From JAIVJM01 sp963816985 (lineage in GTDB: Bacteria; Acidobacteriota; Blastocatellia; Pyrinomonadales; Pyrinomonadaceae): DNA of 64,000 bases. Positions 19,508 to 27,995 of the stretch are shown here, piece after piece. The position numbers were made by a program, and so were the translations under genes. Location of the stretch: assembly GCA_963816985.1 (NCBI GenBank), contig CAWFMF010000004.1, positions 3,720,001-3,784,000 of the forward strand, written 5' to 3'. The notes beneath the pieces are model-generated. The model saw only the letters and a list, made by a program, of their open reading frames with translations. It searched no databases and was not told the origin of the DNA. The stretch's first letter is position 1. Each line of letters starts with the position of its first letter.

Positions 19508-21493
19508 ATGCTTTTCCGCCTGACGGACATCCACAAATCTTACTCCGCGCAGGACGTTCTGCGGGGCGCGTCGTTGCAGGTCAATCCGGGCGAGCACGTC
19601 GGGCTCGTGGGCCGCAACGGCGCGGGGAAGACGACGCTCTTCCGGCTCATCACCGGCGAGGAGTCGCCCGACAGCGGCGACGTAGTGCGCACGCGCGGCC
19701 TCAACCTCGGACTCCTCGAACAGCACGTGGACTTCGAGCCGGGGACGACCGTCCACGAGGCGGCGCTCGCGGCCTTCAAAGAACTCCAGAACATCGAGCA
19801 CGAGATGCACGCCCTCGAACACCGGATGGCCGAGGGCGGCGACGACCTCGAAGCCGTGCTCGAACGCTACAGCGATTTGCAGCACGAGTTCGAGCGGCTC
19901 GGCGGTTTCGAGTACGCCGCCAAAGCCGAAGCCATCCTCCAAGGTCTCGGCTTCGACCGCGAGACGTGGGCGACACCCTCCGAGATTCTTTCGGGCGGGC
20001 AGAAGAACCGCCTCGGCCTCGCGCGTCTCCTCTTGGCCGAGCCTGACATCCTGCTCTTAGACGAGCCGACGAACCACCTCGACGTGGAGGCGGTCGAATG
20101 GCTCGAAGAGTTCCTCACCTCCTACGAGTCGGCCTACGTCATCATCAGCCACGACCGCTACTTCCTCGACCGCGCCTGCACGCGCATCGTCGAGGTCGAG
20201 CAGGGGCGCGCGATTAGTTACACCGGCAACTACTCGGCCTTCCTCGTCGAGCGCGATGAGCGGCGCGAGGCGCAACTGCGCGCCTACGAGAACCAGCAGC
20301 ACCTCATCGCCAAGACCGAAGAGTTCATCCGCCGCAACCTCGCCGGGCAGAAGACGAAGCAGGCCAAGTCGCGGCGCAAGATGTTGGAGAAACTCGAACG
20401 CGTGGACGCCGTGCGGCGCGACCAGTCGTCGGGCGACTTCCGCCTCCAGAAAGTCGAGCGCGCGGGCACATACGTCCTGACCGTTGACGAGGCCGCCGTC
20501 GGTTACCCCGGCAACACGCTCGCGCGCGACATCGCGTTTATCCTGCGGCGCGGCGAGGCGCTCGGCGTCATCGGCCCCAACGGTTCGGGGAAGACGACTT
20601 TCGTTAAGACCGTGCTCGGCAAATTGCCGCCGCTCGAAGGCGAGGTGCGTTGGGGCTCGAACGTCAAGACCGGCTACTACGCGCAGCAGCTCGACGACCT
20701 CGACGAGCGCAACGAGATCATCATGGAGCTGCGGCGGGTCGCGCCCTCTTCGGCGACCGCCGGTGAGTTGCGCTCGTTCCTGGCGAAATTCCTCTTCACG
20801 GGCGACGACGTGTACAAGCACGTCCGAGACCTTTCGGGCGGCGAGAAGGGGCGGCTCGCGCTCGCCAAGCTCATCTACTCGCGCGTCAACGTCCTCGTCC
20901 TCGACGAGCCGACGAACCACCTCGACATCCCCTCGCGCGAGGCGCTGGAAGAGGCGCTCGACGCCTACGAAGGCACGATCATCACCATCAGCCACGACCG
21001 CTACTTCCTCGACCGCATCGCCACGCAAATCCTCGCCCTCGACGGCGCGGGCGGAGCCGACCACTTCGACGGCGACTACACCGGCTACCACGACTGGAAG
21101 GCCGAGCGCCGCGCCGCCGCGTCTTCGGGCAAAGCGACCGCTGCGAAAGTCGAACAGGCGAAGGCGGCGGCGGTCGAAGAGACGACGCCCTCGCGCCGGG
21201 CTGAGGCGAGTGAGCGCGGCTCTCATCAAGCTCAAGGCAAGAAGCAGGGCGGCAAAGACCCGAAGAAGAAGAGCAACAAGAACGCCTCCCGCGCGCCGCA
21301 ACTCATCGAGGAAGAGATCGCCGAGGCCGAGAAGCGTCTCGCCGCCCTCGCCGCCGAGATGTCCACGCCGGAGGCGGCGCGCGTCGCCGAAAAGTTGGCC
21401 AAGCTCAACGAGGACTACCGCCTCACGGACGAGCGCCTGCGCGGGCTCTACGAAGAATGGGAGCGCGTCGCCGCCGAAGCGGCCAACGCCTGA
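19508..21493 (+). CDS. ABC-F family ATPase (Uup/EttA-like)
   Basis: 661 residues from ATG 19508. Two ABC domains: Walker A GRNGAGKT (35-42), signature LSGGQKNR, Walker B LLLDEPTNHLD; then GPNGSGKT, LSGGEKGR and VLDEPTNHLD. Between them is the ABC-F linker rich in Lys/Arg (FIRRNLAGQKTKQAKSRRK). The C-terminal ~120 residues are Lys-rich, then a coiled coil, as in Uup. There are no TM helices. Such proteins act on the ribosome or on DNA intermediates; which one applies here cannot be told. Confidence 0.92.
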   Translation: MLFRLTDIHKSYSAQDVLRGASLQVNPGEHVGLVGRNGAGKTTLFRLITGEESPDSGDVVRTRGLNLGLLEQHVDFEPGTTVHEAALAAFKELQNIEHEMHALEHRMAEGGDDLEAVLERYSDLQHEFERLGGFEYAAKAEAILQGLGFDRETWATPSEILSGGQKNRLGLARLLLAEPDILLLDEPTNHLDVEAVEWLEEFLTSYESAYVIISHDRYFLDRACTRIVEVEQGRAISYTGNYSAFLVERDERREAQLRAYENQQHLIAKTEEFIRRNLAGQKTKQAKSRRKMLEKLERVDAVRRDQSSGDFRLQKVERAGTYVLTVDEAAVGYPGNTLARDIAFILRRGEALGVIGPNGSGKTTFVKTVLGKLPPLEGEVRWGSNVKTGYYAQQLDDLDERNEIIMELRRVAPSSATAGELRSFLAKFLFTGDDVYKHVRDLSGGEKGRLALAKLIYSRVNVLVLDEPTNHLDIPSREALEEALDAYEGTIITISHDRYFLDRIATQILALDGAGGADHFDGDYTGYHDWKAERRAAASSGKATAAKVEQAKAAAVEETTPSRRAEASERGSHQAQGKKQGGKDPKKKSNKNASRAPQLIEEEIAEAEKRLAALAAEMSTPEAARVAEKLAKLNEDYRLTDERLRGLYEEWERVAAEAANA

Positions 21494-21497
21494 AGCG

Positions 21498-21585
21498 AAG
21501 GCAAAAGTAAAAAGGTAAAAGGCAAAAGTGAGAGAGGCGACGTCGCCTTCTTCACTTTTGCCTTTTACCTTTTTACTTTTGCCTT
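21498..21585. repeat. Heptamer-period inverted repeat C, perfect 34-bp arms
   Basis: Left arm 21498-21531 and right arm 21552-21585 are exact reverse complements. Units of 7 bp: AGGCAAA, AGTAAAA, AGGTAAA, AGGCAAA. It lies between convergent genes, 4 bp from one stop and 1 bp from the other, and can terminate both. Confidence 0.92.
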
Positions 21586-21586
21586 C

Positions 21587-23524
21587 TTATTTGATGAACG
21601 TGTAGCGGATTGAGCCCGTCACCCGGACGGGCATGCCGGAGAGGCGTGCGGGCAGGAATTTGGCGAGCCGCGCGGCACTCAACGCCGCCGCTTGCAGCAG
21701 CGAATGACCGGAGAGCGCGCGCGCCTCGATGACGTTTCCTTCCTCGCTAATCATCACCTCGACGACCACCGTCCCCGTCACGCCCGCGTTCCTCGCGCTC
21801 GTCGGATAGGTCGGCTTGGGCAGACTGATGGCCTTCGTGTTGAGCACTCCACCCGACACGGGCGTCTTCTCATGCTGTACTACATTCGGCGCAGTCGCGG
21901 GCGCGGCCTTCGTCGTTGTTGTCGTCGTCGCGGCGGCCCGCTCTTCGGCCCTCGGCGTCGGGGCGGGAGTCGGAGCAGGCGTCGGAGTAAACATCGGCAA
22001 AGGGGTGGGCGTCGGCATCGTCTCGCGTGCCGGGACAGCAGACGCTCTTTCATTCGGCGCGGGCGTACTGCTGATGATGACTTCGTGCGGGGTCACGGAC
22101 GGCCTCGCTGTGCCCTCATCCTCGTCCGGCCCCGAAGGGCCGATCTTGCGGTTCGAGACGCCTTCGTCCCTCCTGCCCGCGCGTGAAGGGGACGAGCCCG
22201 GAGCAGTCCTCGCTTCGCCGACGCGGATGCTCAGAGAGTCCGTGAGCTGCGGAGTCTGAGAAGTCTGCGGCGTGTTGGCGGCGACGAATTCGGGGCGGCG
22301 GTTGATGGGAGTGTTGCCGGTCGGCCTCACGTTTTTGGCGGTCGTGGTCGGCGTCGGCTGGCCCTGCGAGCCGTCGGGGTAAAACCCTTTGCGCGCACGC
22401 ACTCGCACGTAAGGGCGTGCGGGGACGCGGAGCGAGATGAAGCGGAAATATTTGTCCTTGCGGTCTTCCTGCGGGTAATAGCTGAGGAGGTACTGCTGCG
22501 AGATGTCGAGCGCGAGCTGCGTGAAGGCGGCGTCCAGCTCTTCAATCGAGCGCGGGGCGTAGACCGCGCCGCCCGTCTGCTCCGTGAGCTTCTGCATCTG
22601 CTGCTCGGAGAAGGTGTCGCGCAGGTTCGGGTCTTCAATCTGCCTCGTCTGCACGACGTAGACCTGACAGTCGGCGAGGAGCGCGCGGTTGAGCGCCTCG
22701 TCGAAACCGATGTCGCTCACCGTGTCGGTGCCGTCCGAGACGAGGACGAGAATCTTGCGGCCCGTCATCGGGCGCACGTAGTCGGCGGCCTGCGCCAGAG
22801 CGTCGTAGAGGGCGGTCGCGCCGTCGGGCGGCGGGAAGTTCTCGATGGTGTTGACGAGACGGCGCACGTCGTTGGTCGAGGGCTGCGCGAGGGAAGGGAC
22901 GGTCGAGATGGAGAAGACCGCCGCGCGGTCAATGGGCCGGACGAGCGACTGGAAGAAACGCACCGCCGCCTGCTTCTCGAAGGCGCGCGCCGCCGAGAGG
23001 CTCGCGCTGTTGTCGAAGAGCAGGGTGATGTGGACGGGCGTCTCGGCGCGGCTCAGGTCGCTGATGGGCTTAATCTGCCCGTCAACGCGCAGCTCGAAGT
23101 CTTCGAGCTTCAAATCCGTAATCGCCCTCCCACGGTTGTCCACGACCGAGGCGGGCACGACGACGAGGTTCGAGTCCACGCGCACCACCTCGTCCTCGTC
23201 CACCTCTTCGGCGATTCCTTTGTCCGCGACCGTGGCGTTTGTCGCCGCCGGAGTTGCCGCCGGAGTTGCCGCCGGAGTCGCGGCGGGAGTCGCCTGCGAC
23301 GCGGGCGGGGTCGGGTTGACGGTACGCGGTCGGACTTTCGTCTGAGGCGTCGTCGTCGAAGGGTTCTGCGGGGTCTGCCGCGCGAACGTCGTGTGAGCGA
23401 AGAACGAGAGGGCGAGAAGGAGTGTTGAGAGGCATGCCCCGGCGCGCGGCGGGCCGATGCTGTGTCGCCTTATCCCGCAAAGAAGAGGGAAGAGTTTCCG
23501 GCGCGGAGGATTCTTCGTGGACAA
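21587..23524 (-). CDS. Exported VWFA-domain protein fused to a TonB C-terminal domain
   Basis: 645 residues, TTG start with AGGGAG upstream. Order: signal/TM (about 30-48), a TPAA tandem tract (about 79-95), a VWFA-related domain with VDSNLVVVPASVVDNRG, a MIDAS-like DNSAS at 171-175 and VLVSDGTDT, then a long Pro/Thr/Arg linker, and a TonB_C domain from about 557 (SGGVLNTKAISLPKPTYP) to the end. The VWA part looks like the VWFA-related Acidobacterial family. TonB_C suggests contact with an outer-membrane partner. The fusion is unusual and its function unknown. Confidence 0.85.
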   Translation of the reverse strand: MSTKNPPRRKLFPLLCGIRRHSIGPPRAGACLSTLLLALSFFAHTTFARQTPQNPSTTTPQTKVRPRTVNPTPPASQATPAATPAATPAATPAATNATVADKGIAEEVDEDEVVRVDSNLVVVPASVVDNRGRAITDLKLEDFELRVDGQIKPISDLSRAETPVHITLLFDNSASLSAARAFEKQAAVRFFQSLVRPIDRAAVFSISTVPSLAQPSTNDVRRLVNTIENFPPPDGATALYDALAQAADYVRPMTGRKILVLVSDGTDTVSDIGFDEALNRALLADCQVYVVQTRQIEDPNLRDTFSEQQMQKLTEQTGGAVYAPRSIEELDAAFTQLALDISQQYLLSYYPQEDRKDKYFRFISLRVPARPYVRVRARKGFYPDGSQGQPTPTTTAKNVRPTGNTPINRRPEFVAANTPQTSQTPQLTDSLSIRVGEARTAPGSSPSRAGRRDEGVSNRKIGPSGPDEDEGTARPSVTPHEVIISSTPAPNERASAVPARETMPTPTPLPMFTPTPAPTPAPTPRAEERAAATTTTTTKAAPATAPNVVQHEKTPVSGGVLNTKAISLPKPTYPTSARNAGVTGTVVVEVMISEEGNVIEARALSGHSLLQAAALSAARLAKFLPARLSGMPVRVTGSIRYTFIK

Positions 23525-23792
23525 GATAGTTCAACTCCCTGGGCTGTTTCGGTCGGGGCCGGGTCGGAGAGTTCGCGCGGGGGCGACGCTCCGGGCGCGT
23601 TCTGCCAAGCTGCTTGAGCATGCGAGCCCCGGCGCGGCGTCGAGGGGCCTGCTGGAAGGAAAAGTCTAATTGACGGCGCTTTCAGGACTTCCGGCGCGCG
23701 GCGGCCCCGCCCGGCGTCGAGTATGCTAACACTTCTCAGGCCTTTCCTCTAGCCCGTCTTTCGGCGGCGCGGGGCGTCCACCGCCCACCCAC

Positions 23793-23821
23793 TTGACAGA
23801 GGTTAAGCCGTTTGCTAACTT
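23793..23821 (+). promoter_or_regulatory. Promoter of tRNA-Val
   Basis: TTGACA (23793-23798), 17-bp spacer, TAACTT (23816-23821), about 42 bp before the tRNA. A small stem with T-run (23829-23852) lies in the short leader. The remainder of 23525-23792 shows no gene. Confidence 0.65.
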
Positions 23822-23863
23822 AGTCTTCCGCTTTTCGGTAAGCGTTTTTTTGATAGTTTTTGT

Positions 23864-23939
<76 letters not shown>

Positions 23940-24278
23940 TTTTCAATTTTTCGACAGCGAGCTCCGGAAGTCCCAAGCCGGAAGCAAGAGAAGATGACGC
24001 GAACTCGAACTACGTTTCGATTCTAAGTCAACGCGAAGACCCGCCGCCAACAAACTGGCGAGGCGGGCCGCGCGGCGAGGGCGCTTCTGTCGAATCCGAT
24101 CTGTTTTACTTAATCCCCGTAAAGGGAAAGCATAATTCGGCTGAACTGTTCTCTCCTCCGCGCGGTGAAAACGCGTCGGGTGGGGCTTTGCCGGTCACGG
24201 TAAAGCACGCGCAAGGTTTCGGGCCTTGCGCCACGCCCCGCGCGACGTTTACGACCCGGAGCGGAGGAGGAAGTTGCG
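23940..24278 (+). promoter_or_regulatory. Structured leader between tRNA-Val and thrS
   Basis: 339 bp without a gene. Hairpins: 24040-24067 (CCCGCC with GGCGGG), 24185-24206 (9 bp, one G-U) and 24209-24231 (perfect 8 bp). The last two stand next to each other about 50 nt before the thrS start. No T-box sequence was found. A regulatory role is inferred only from structure and position. Confidence 0.4.
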
Positions 24279-26256
24279 ATGAGTGAGATAAACGTACAAA
24301 TCGGCGGCGGCCAATCCGCGCTCGTGCCCGCCGGGGCGACGGTCGCGGAGGCGCTCAAGCAGCTCGACCGCGAGGCGGCGAAGCGCGCCTTGGCGGCGAA
24401 GGTCAACGGGCGCGAAGTTGACCTCGCATACCGGCTCGCCGAGACCGATGCTAACGGCGAGCCCGTCCGCATCGAGCCCGTGCTCCCGCAGACCCTCGAC
24501 GGCCTCGACGTTATTCGTCACTCGACGGCGCACCTCCTCGCCGCCGCCGTGCTCGACCTCTTCCCCGGCACGCAGCTCGGCATCGGCCCCGCGCTCCTCG
24601 ACGACCCGCGCTACGGCTTCTTCTACGACGTCATCGCGCCGCGCATGCTCAGCGACGAAGACCTCCCCGCCATCGAGAAGCGGATGCGGGAGATTGCCAA
24701 GCGCAATCTCGCCTACCGCCGCGAGGACATCTCGAAGTCGGAGGCGCTGCGCCTCTTCGCCGAGCGCGAGGAGCCCTTGAAGTGCGAGCTGATTGAAGAC
24801 AAGGGCGGCGAGCAGGTCAGCGTCTACTACATTGACGGCTCGCCGTTCATAGACTTCTGCCTCGGCCCGCACGTCCCGAACACGAACCGCCTCAAGGCCT
24901 TCAAGCTGCTCACGCTCTCCGGCGCGTACTGGATGGGCGACTCCGAACGCACGCAGATGCAGCGCATCTACGGGACGGCCTTCGCCACGCAGGAAGAGCT
25001 GGACGCATGGGTCAAGCAGCGCGAAGAGGCCGAGCGGCGCGACCACCGCAGGCTCGGCAAAGACCTCGACCTCTTCTCGATTCAGGAGCAGTTCGGTCAG
25101 GGCCTCATCTTCTTCCACCCGAAGGGCGGCGCGATTCGCAAGGAGATGGAAGACTACCTGCGCGGCGAGCTGGTGCGGCGCGACTACGGGCTCGTCTTCA
25201 CGCCGCACATCGCCAAGCGCGAGCTGTGGCGCATCAGCGGCCACGAGGAGAACTACGCCGACTCGATGTTCTCGCCGATGGAGGTAGAGGAGACGGAGTT
25301 TCGCATCAAGCCGATGAACTGCCCGTTCCACATCGGCATCTACAAGTCGGCGCAGCGTTCGTACCGCGACCTGCCGATCCGCTCTGGCGGAACTCGGCAC
25401 GTGTTACCGCGCGGAACTGTCGGGCACGCTCCACGGACTGATGCGCGTCCGAGGCTTCACGCAGGACGACGCGCACATCTTCTGCACGCCGGAGTCGGTG
25501 AAGGGCGAAATTCTGGGCTGCGTGGATTTCGCCTACGACGTTTTGCGCGCCTTCGGCTTCGAGAAGTTCAAGGTCGAACTCTCCGTCAAGGGCGACGACA
25601 CGAGCAAGGGCTATCTCGGCTCGGACGAGGACTGGGCGAACGCCGAGGCCGCGCTCAAGGACGCGCTCGACGACCGCGGCATCCCGTTCGAGAGGATTGA
25701 GGGCGAGGCCGCCTTCTACGGGCCGAAGATTGACATCAAGGTCGAGGACGCCATCGGTCGCCTCTGGCAGTTGACGACCGTGCAGTTCGACTTCAACCTG
25801 CCGAAGCGCTTTGAACTTGAGTACATCGGCGAGGACAACAAGCCGCACCAGCCCGTGATGATTCACCGCGCGCTCTTCGGCTCGGTCGAACGCTTCTTCG
25901 GCGTGCTCATCGAACATTATGCGGGCGCGTTCCCAATGTGGCTCGCGCCCGTGCAGGTCGCGGTGCTGCCGATTACGGATCGCGTCAACGACTACGCGCA
26001 GCAGGTCGCCAAAGAGTTGCGCGACGCCGGGTTGCGGGTCGAGGCGAACGTCCGGAGCGAAAAAATCGGCGCGAAGATTCGCGACGCGCAGTTGCAGAAA
26101 ATCCCTTTCATGCTCGTCCTCGGCGACCGCGAGATGGAAGACGGCAAGGTCGCCGTGCGTGAACGCTCTAAGGGCGACATCGGCGTGATGTCTCTCGCGG
26201 AGTTCAAGGAGACGGCGCGCCGCCTCGTCGAAACGCGCGCCCTAGCCAATACATAG
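24279..26256 (+). CDS. thrS: Threonyl-tRNA synthetase, interrupted by a one-base frameshift
   Basis: ATG 24279 with GGAGGAGGAAG upstream. Domains: TGS (1-70), editing domain with HSTAH and CLGPH, class II catalytic core with MNCPFH, and an anticodon-binding domain at the end. After ...YRDLPIR (base 25382) the frame shifts by one; with one base removed near 25383 the protein continues LAELGTCYRAELSGTLHG and runs to 26256, giving about 658 residues, normal for the family. As written, frame 1 stops at 25700. The gene is normally essential and single, so a sequence error is the best explanation. Joins the classic thrS-infC-rpmI-rplT-pheST operon. Confidence 0.9.
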
Positions 26257-26340
26257 TTCAAAGTTCAAAGTTCAAAGTTCAAAGTTAAGAACTTGCTCTT
26301 CAACTTTGAACCTTGAACTTTAAACTTTGAACTCTTAACT
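26255..26340. repeat. Heptamer-period inverted repeat D (AGTTCAA type)
   Basis: Four AGTTCAA units plus AGTTAAG on the left and the complement (TTGAACT, TTTAAAC) on the right. The first bases overlap the thrS stop codon and the last base is part of the TGA that closes the infC frame upstream. Confidence 0.9.
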
Positions 26341-26342
26341 GA

Positions 26343-26357
26343 GGAGGTGGGAATATC
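26343..26357 (+). promoter_or_regulatory. Ribosome binding site and AUC start codon of infC
   Basis: AGGAGGT (26344-... region 26343-26348) is followed by GGGAAT and ATC at 26355. TGA in the same frame at 26340-26342 rules out any earlier start, and no ATG, GTG or TTG occurs before 26433, which lies inside the conserved region. Confidence 0.8.
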
Positions 26358-27113
26358 GCAGGCTTTCGAGGTCGTGGGCAGCGCCCGGACAACCGTCGCG
26401 CTCCAGCCACGCGCATCAATGAAAGAATCCGCGTGCCGGAAGTTCGCGTGATCGCTGAGGACGGCGAGCAGCTCGGCATCATGAATACGCGTGACGCCGT
26501 GAGGCGGGCGCGCGAGCAGGGGCTGGATTTGGTCGAGGTCGCCGCCACCGCCGACCCGCCCGTCTGTCGCATCATTGACTTCGGCAAGTTCCAGTACGAG
26601 ACGAAGAAGAAGGCGAACGAGGCGAAGAAGAAGCAGGTCATCATCGTCGTCAAGGAGGTCAAGTTCCGTCCGGGCACGGACGAGCATGACTACCACTTCA
26701 AGATGGTGCACGCCCGCCAGTGGCTCGGCGAGGGCGACAAGGTGAAGGCGACGATCTTCTTCCGCGGGCGCGAGATTACGCACCGCGAGCTGGGCGCGCA
26801 ACTCCTCGAAAGGCTCGAAAAGGACTTGGCGGACATGGGAGAGGTCGAGGCGCGACCGCGCATGGAGGGGAACCAGATGTTCCTCATCTTCCAGCCGAAG
26901 AAGCACAAGACGGCGGCCAAGCCCGACGCCCCGAAGCGAGAGGCCCTGAAGCCCGAAGCGGCGAAACCCGAAGCATCGGAGCCCAAAGCGGCGGAGCCCG
27001 AAGCTCCGAGGCCAGAACCGGCGAGGCCCGAAGCGCCGACGCCCGACGGCGGCGGCACAGTCCAGCAAGGCCCGCCCGTCCCGCCCGGAACCGGCGGACA
27101 GGTCGAGCAGTAG
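26355..27113 (+). CDS. infC: Translation initiation factor IF-3
   Basis: 252 residues from the ATC at 26355 (I/M-AGFRGRGQRP...). The conserved N-terminus RINERIRVPEVRVI is encoded before the first usual start codon (GTG 26433), so AUC initiation is needed. IF-3 N domain (about 20-95), linker helix with YETKKKANEAKKK, C domain (about 95-180). A Pro/Ala/Glu/Lys-rich tail of about 65 residues follows, longer than usual IF-3. In E. coli, infC starts at AUU and IF-3 represses its own mRNA by rejecting that codon; the same control is likely here. Confidence 0.93.
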   Translation: MAGFRGRGQRPDNRRAPATRINERIRVPEVRVIAEDGEQLGIMNTRDAVRRAREQGLDLVEVAATADPPVCRIIDFGKFQYETKKKANEAKKKQVIIVVKEVKFRPGTDEHDYHFKMVHARQWLGEGDKVKATIFFRGREITHRELGAQLLERLEKDLADMGEVEARPRMEGNQMFLIFQPKKHKTAAKPDAPKREALKPEAAKPEASEPKAAEPEAPRPEPARPEAPTPDGGGTVQQGPPVPPGTGGQVEQ

Positions 27114-27118
27114 AAAAC

Positions 27119-27224
27119 AGTTTTCAGTTTTTAGTTTTCAGTTTTCAGCCCTGAGATTTGAGTTTTCAAATCCGAGAGGCCGGAACTCGAAACTGAAAAC
27201 TGAAAACTAAAAACTGAAAACTGA
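27119..27224. repeat. Heptamer-period inverted repeat E (AGTTTTC type)
   Basis: Units AGTTTTC, AGTTTTT, AGTTTTC, AGTTTTC, AGCCCTG, AGATTTG, AGTTTTC keep the 7-bp period across about 50 bp, then the complementary AACTGAA units. It fills the infC-rpmI gap and ends 12 bp before rpmI. Confidence 0.9.
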
Positions 27225-27236
27225 AGAGAGGTCATC

Positions 27237-27440
27237 ATGCCGAAATTAAAAACACACAAGGGCGCGGCGAAGCGTTTCCGCACGACCGCCACGGGGAAGG
27301 TCAAGCGCGGCCACTCGCACGCGCGCCACATCCTGACCAAGAAGACCGCCAAGCGGAAGCGCTTCCTCGACGTTGACGTGCTCGTCTCCGAGGCGGACGA
27401 GAATCGCATCAAGCAGATGCTGCCCTACGGGCGAAGCTAA
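27237..27440 (+). CDS. rpmI: 50S ribosomal protein L35
   Basis: 67 residues (MPKLKTHKGAAKRFRTTATG...), with typical basic composition and the KRGHSHARHILTKK region. Shine-Dalgarno AGAGAGG just upstream. Usual place between infC and rplT. Confidence 0.97.
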   Translation: MPKLKTHKGAAKRFRTTATGKVKRGHSHARHILTKKTAKRKRFLDVDVLVSEADENRIKQMLPYGRS

Positions 27441-27444
27441 AAAG

Positions 27445-27567
27445 CAGTAGACAGTAGACAGTAGACAGCATTCATTAGGCTCCGCGCCGCGAATGCCGAC
27501 GCTGTTACCCGAACCTTTCGTTAGCGAAAGTTCTTCTACTGTCTACCGGCTACTGTCTACTGACTAC
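27445..27567. repeat. Heptamer-period inverted repeat F (CAGTAGA type)
   Basis: Three CAGTAGA units and CAGCATT on the left; CTACTGT and CTACCGG units on the right; a GC-rich middle with its own stem (CTTTCGTTAGCGAAAG). It lies between rpmI and rplT. Confidence 0.88.
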
Positions 27568-27585
27568 TTTTTTGGAGGTTGAATC

Positions 27586-27963
27586 ATGCCGAGGGCAAAA
27601 CGTGGGCCGAAGCGCACCGAGAAGCGCAAGAAGATACTTGAGTTAGCAAAAGGTTATCGCGGGACGAAGTCGAAGCTGTACCGTTCGGCCAAAGAGTCTG
27701 TCGAGCGCGGGCTCAAATTCGCGTACACGGGCCGCAAGCTGAAGAAGAGGGATTTCCGGAGCCTCTGGATCGTCCGCATCGGCGCGGCGGCGCGCATCAA
27801 CGGCCTCAACTACTCGCAGTTCATGCACGGGCTCGGACTGGCCGGGATCGAGCTCGACCGCAAGTCGCTCGCCGACCTCGCCGCCAACGCGCCCGAAGCG
27901 TTCGCCGAGCTGGCCGGTCAGGCGCGCAGCGCCATCGAGAGCAAACCGCAGGCGACTGCCTGA
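27586..27963 (+). CDS. rplT: 50S ribosomal protein L20
   Basis: 125 residues (MPRAKRGPKRTEKRKKILEL...), GGAGG upstream. Conserved RDFRSLWIVRIGAAAR and YSQFMHGL segments are present. In E. coli L20 represses this operon; no such site could be identified here. Confidence 0.97.
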   Translation: MPRAKRGPKRTEKRKKILELAKGYRGTKSKLYRSAKESVERGLKFAYTGRKLKKRDFRSLWIVRIGAAARINGLNYSQFMHGLGLAGIELDRKSLADLAANAPEAFAELAGQARSAIESKPQATA

Positions 27964-27995
27964 GCAGTTCGCCCCGACACCCGGAAAGGACTCGG

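Noticed and set aside
23940..24278. T-box riboswitch before thrS
   Set aside because: The conserved T-box bases were not found, and the stems do not fit the T-box layout.
25370..25400. Programmed +1 frameshift in thrS
   Set aside because: No slippery codon, no rare codon or stop at the shift, and programmed shifts are not known in thrS.
27119..27224. Insertion sequence or MITE
   Set aside because: No transposase, no target duplication seen; arms are heptamer arrays as at other sites.
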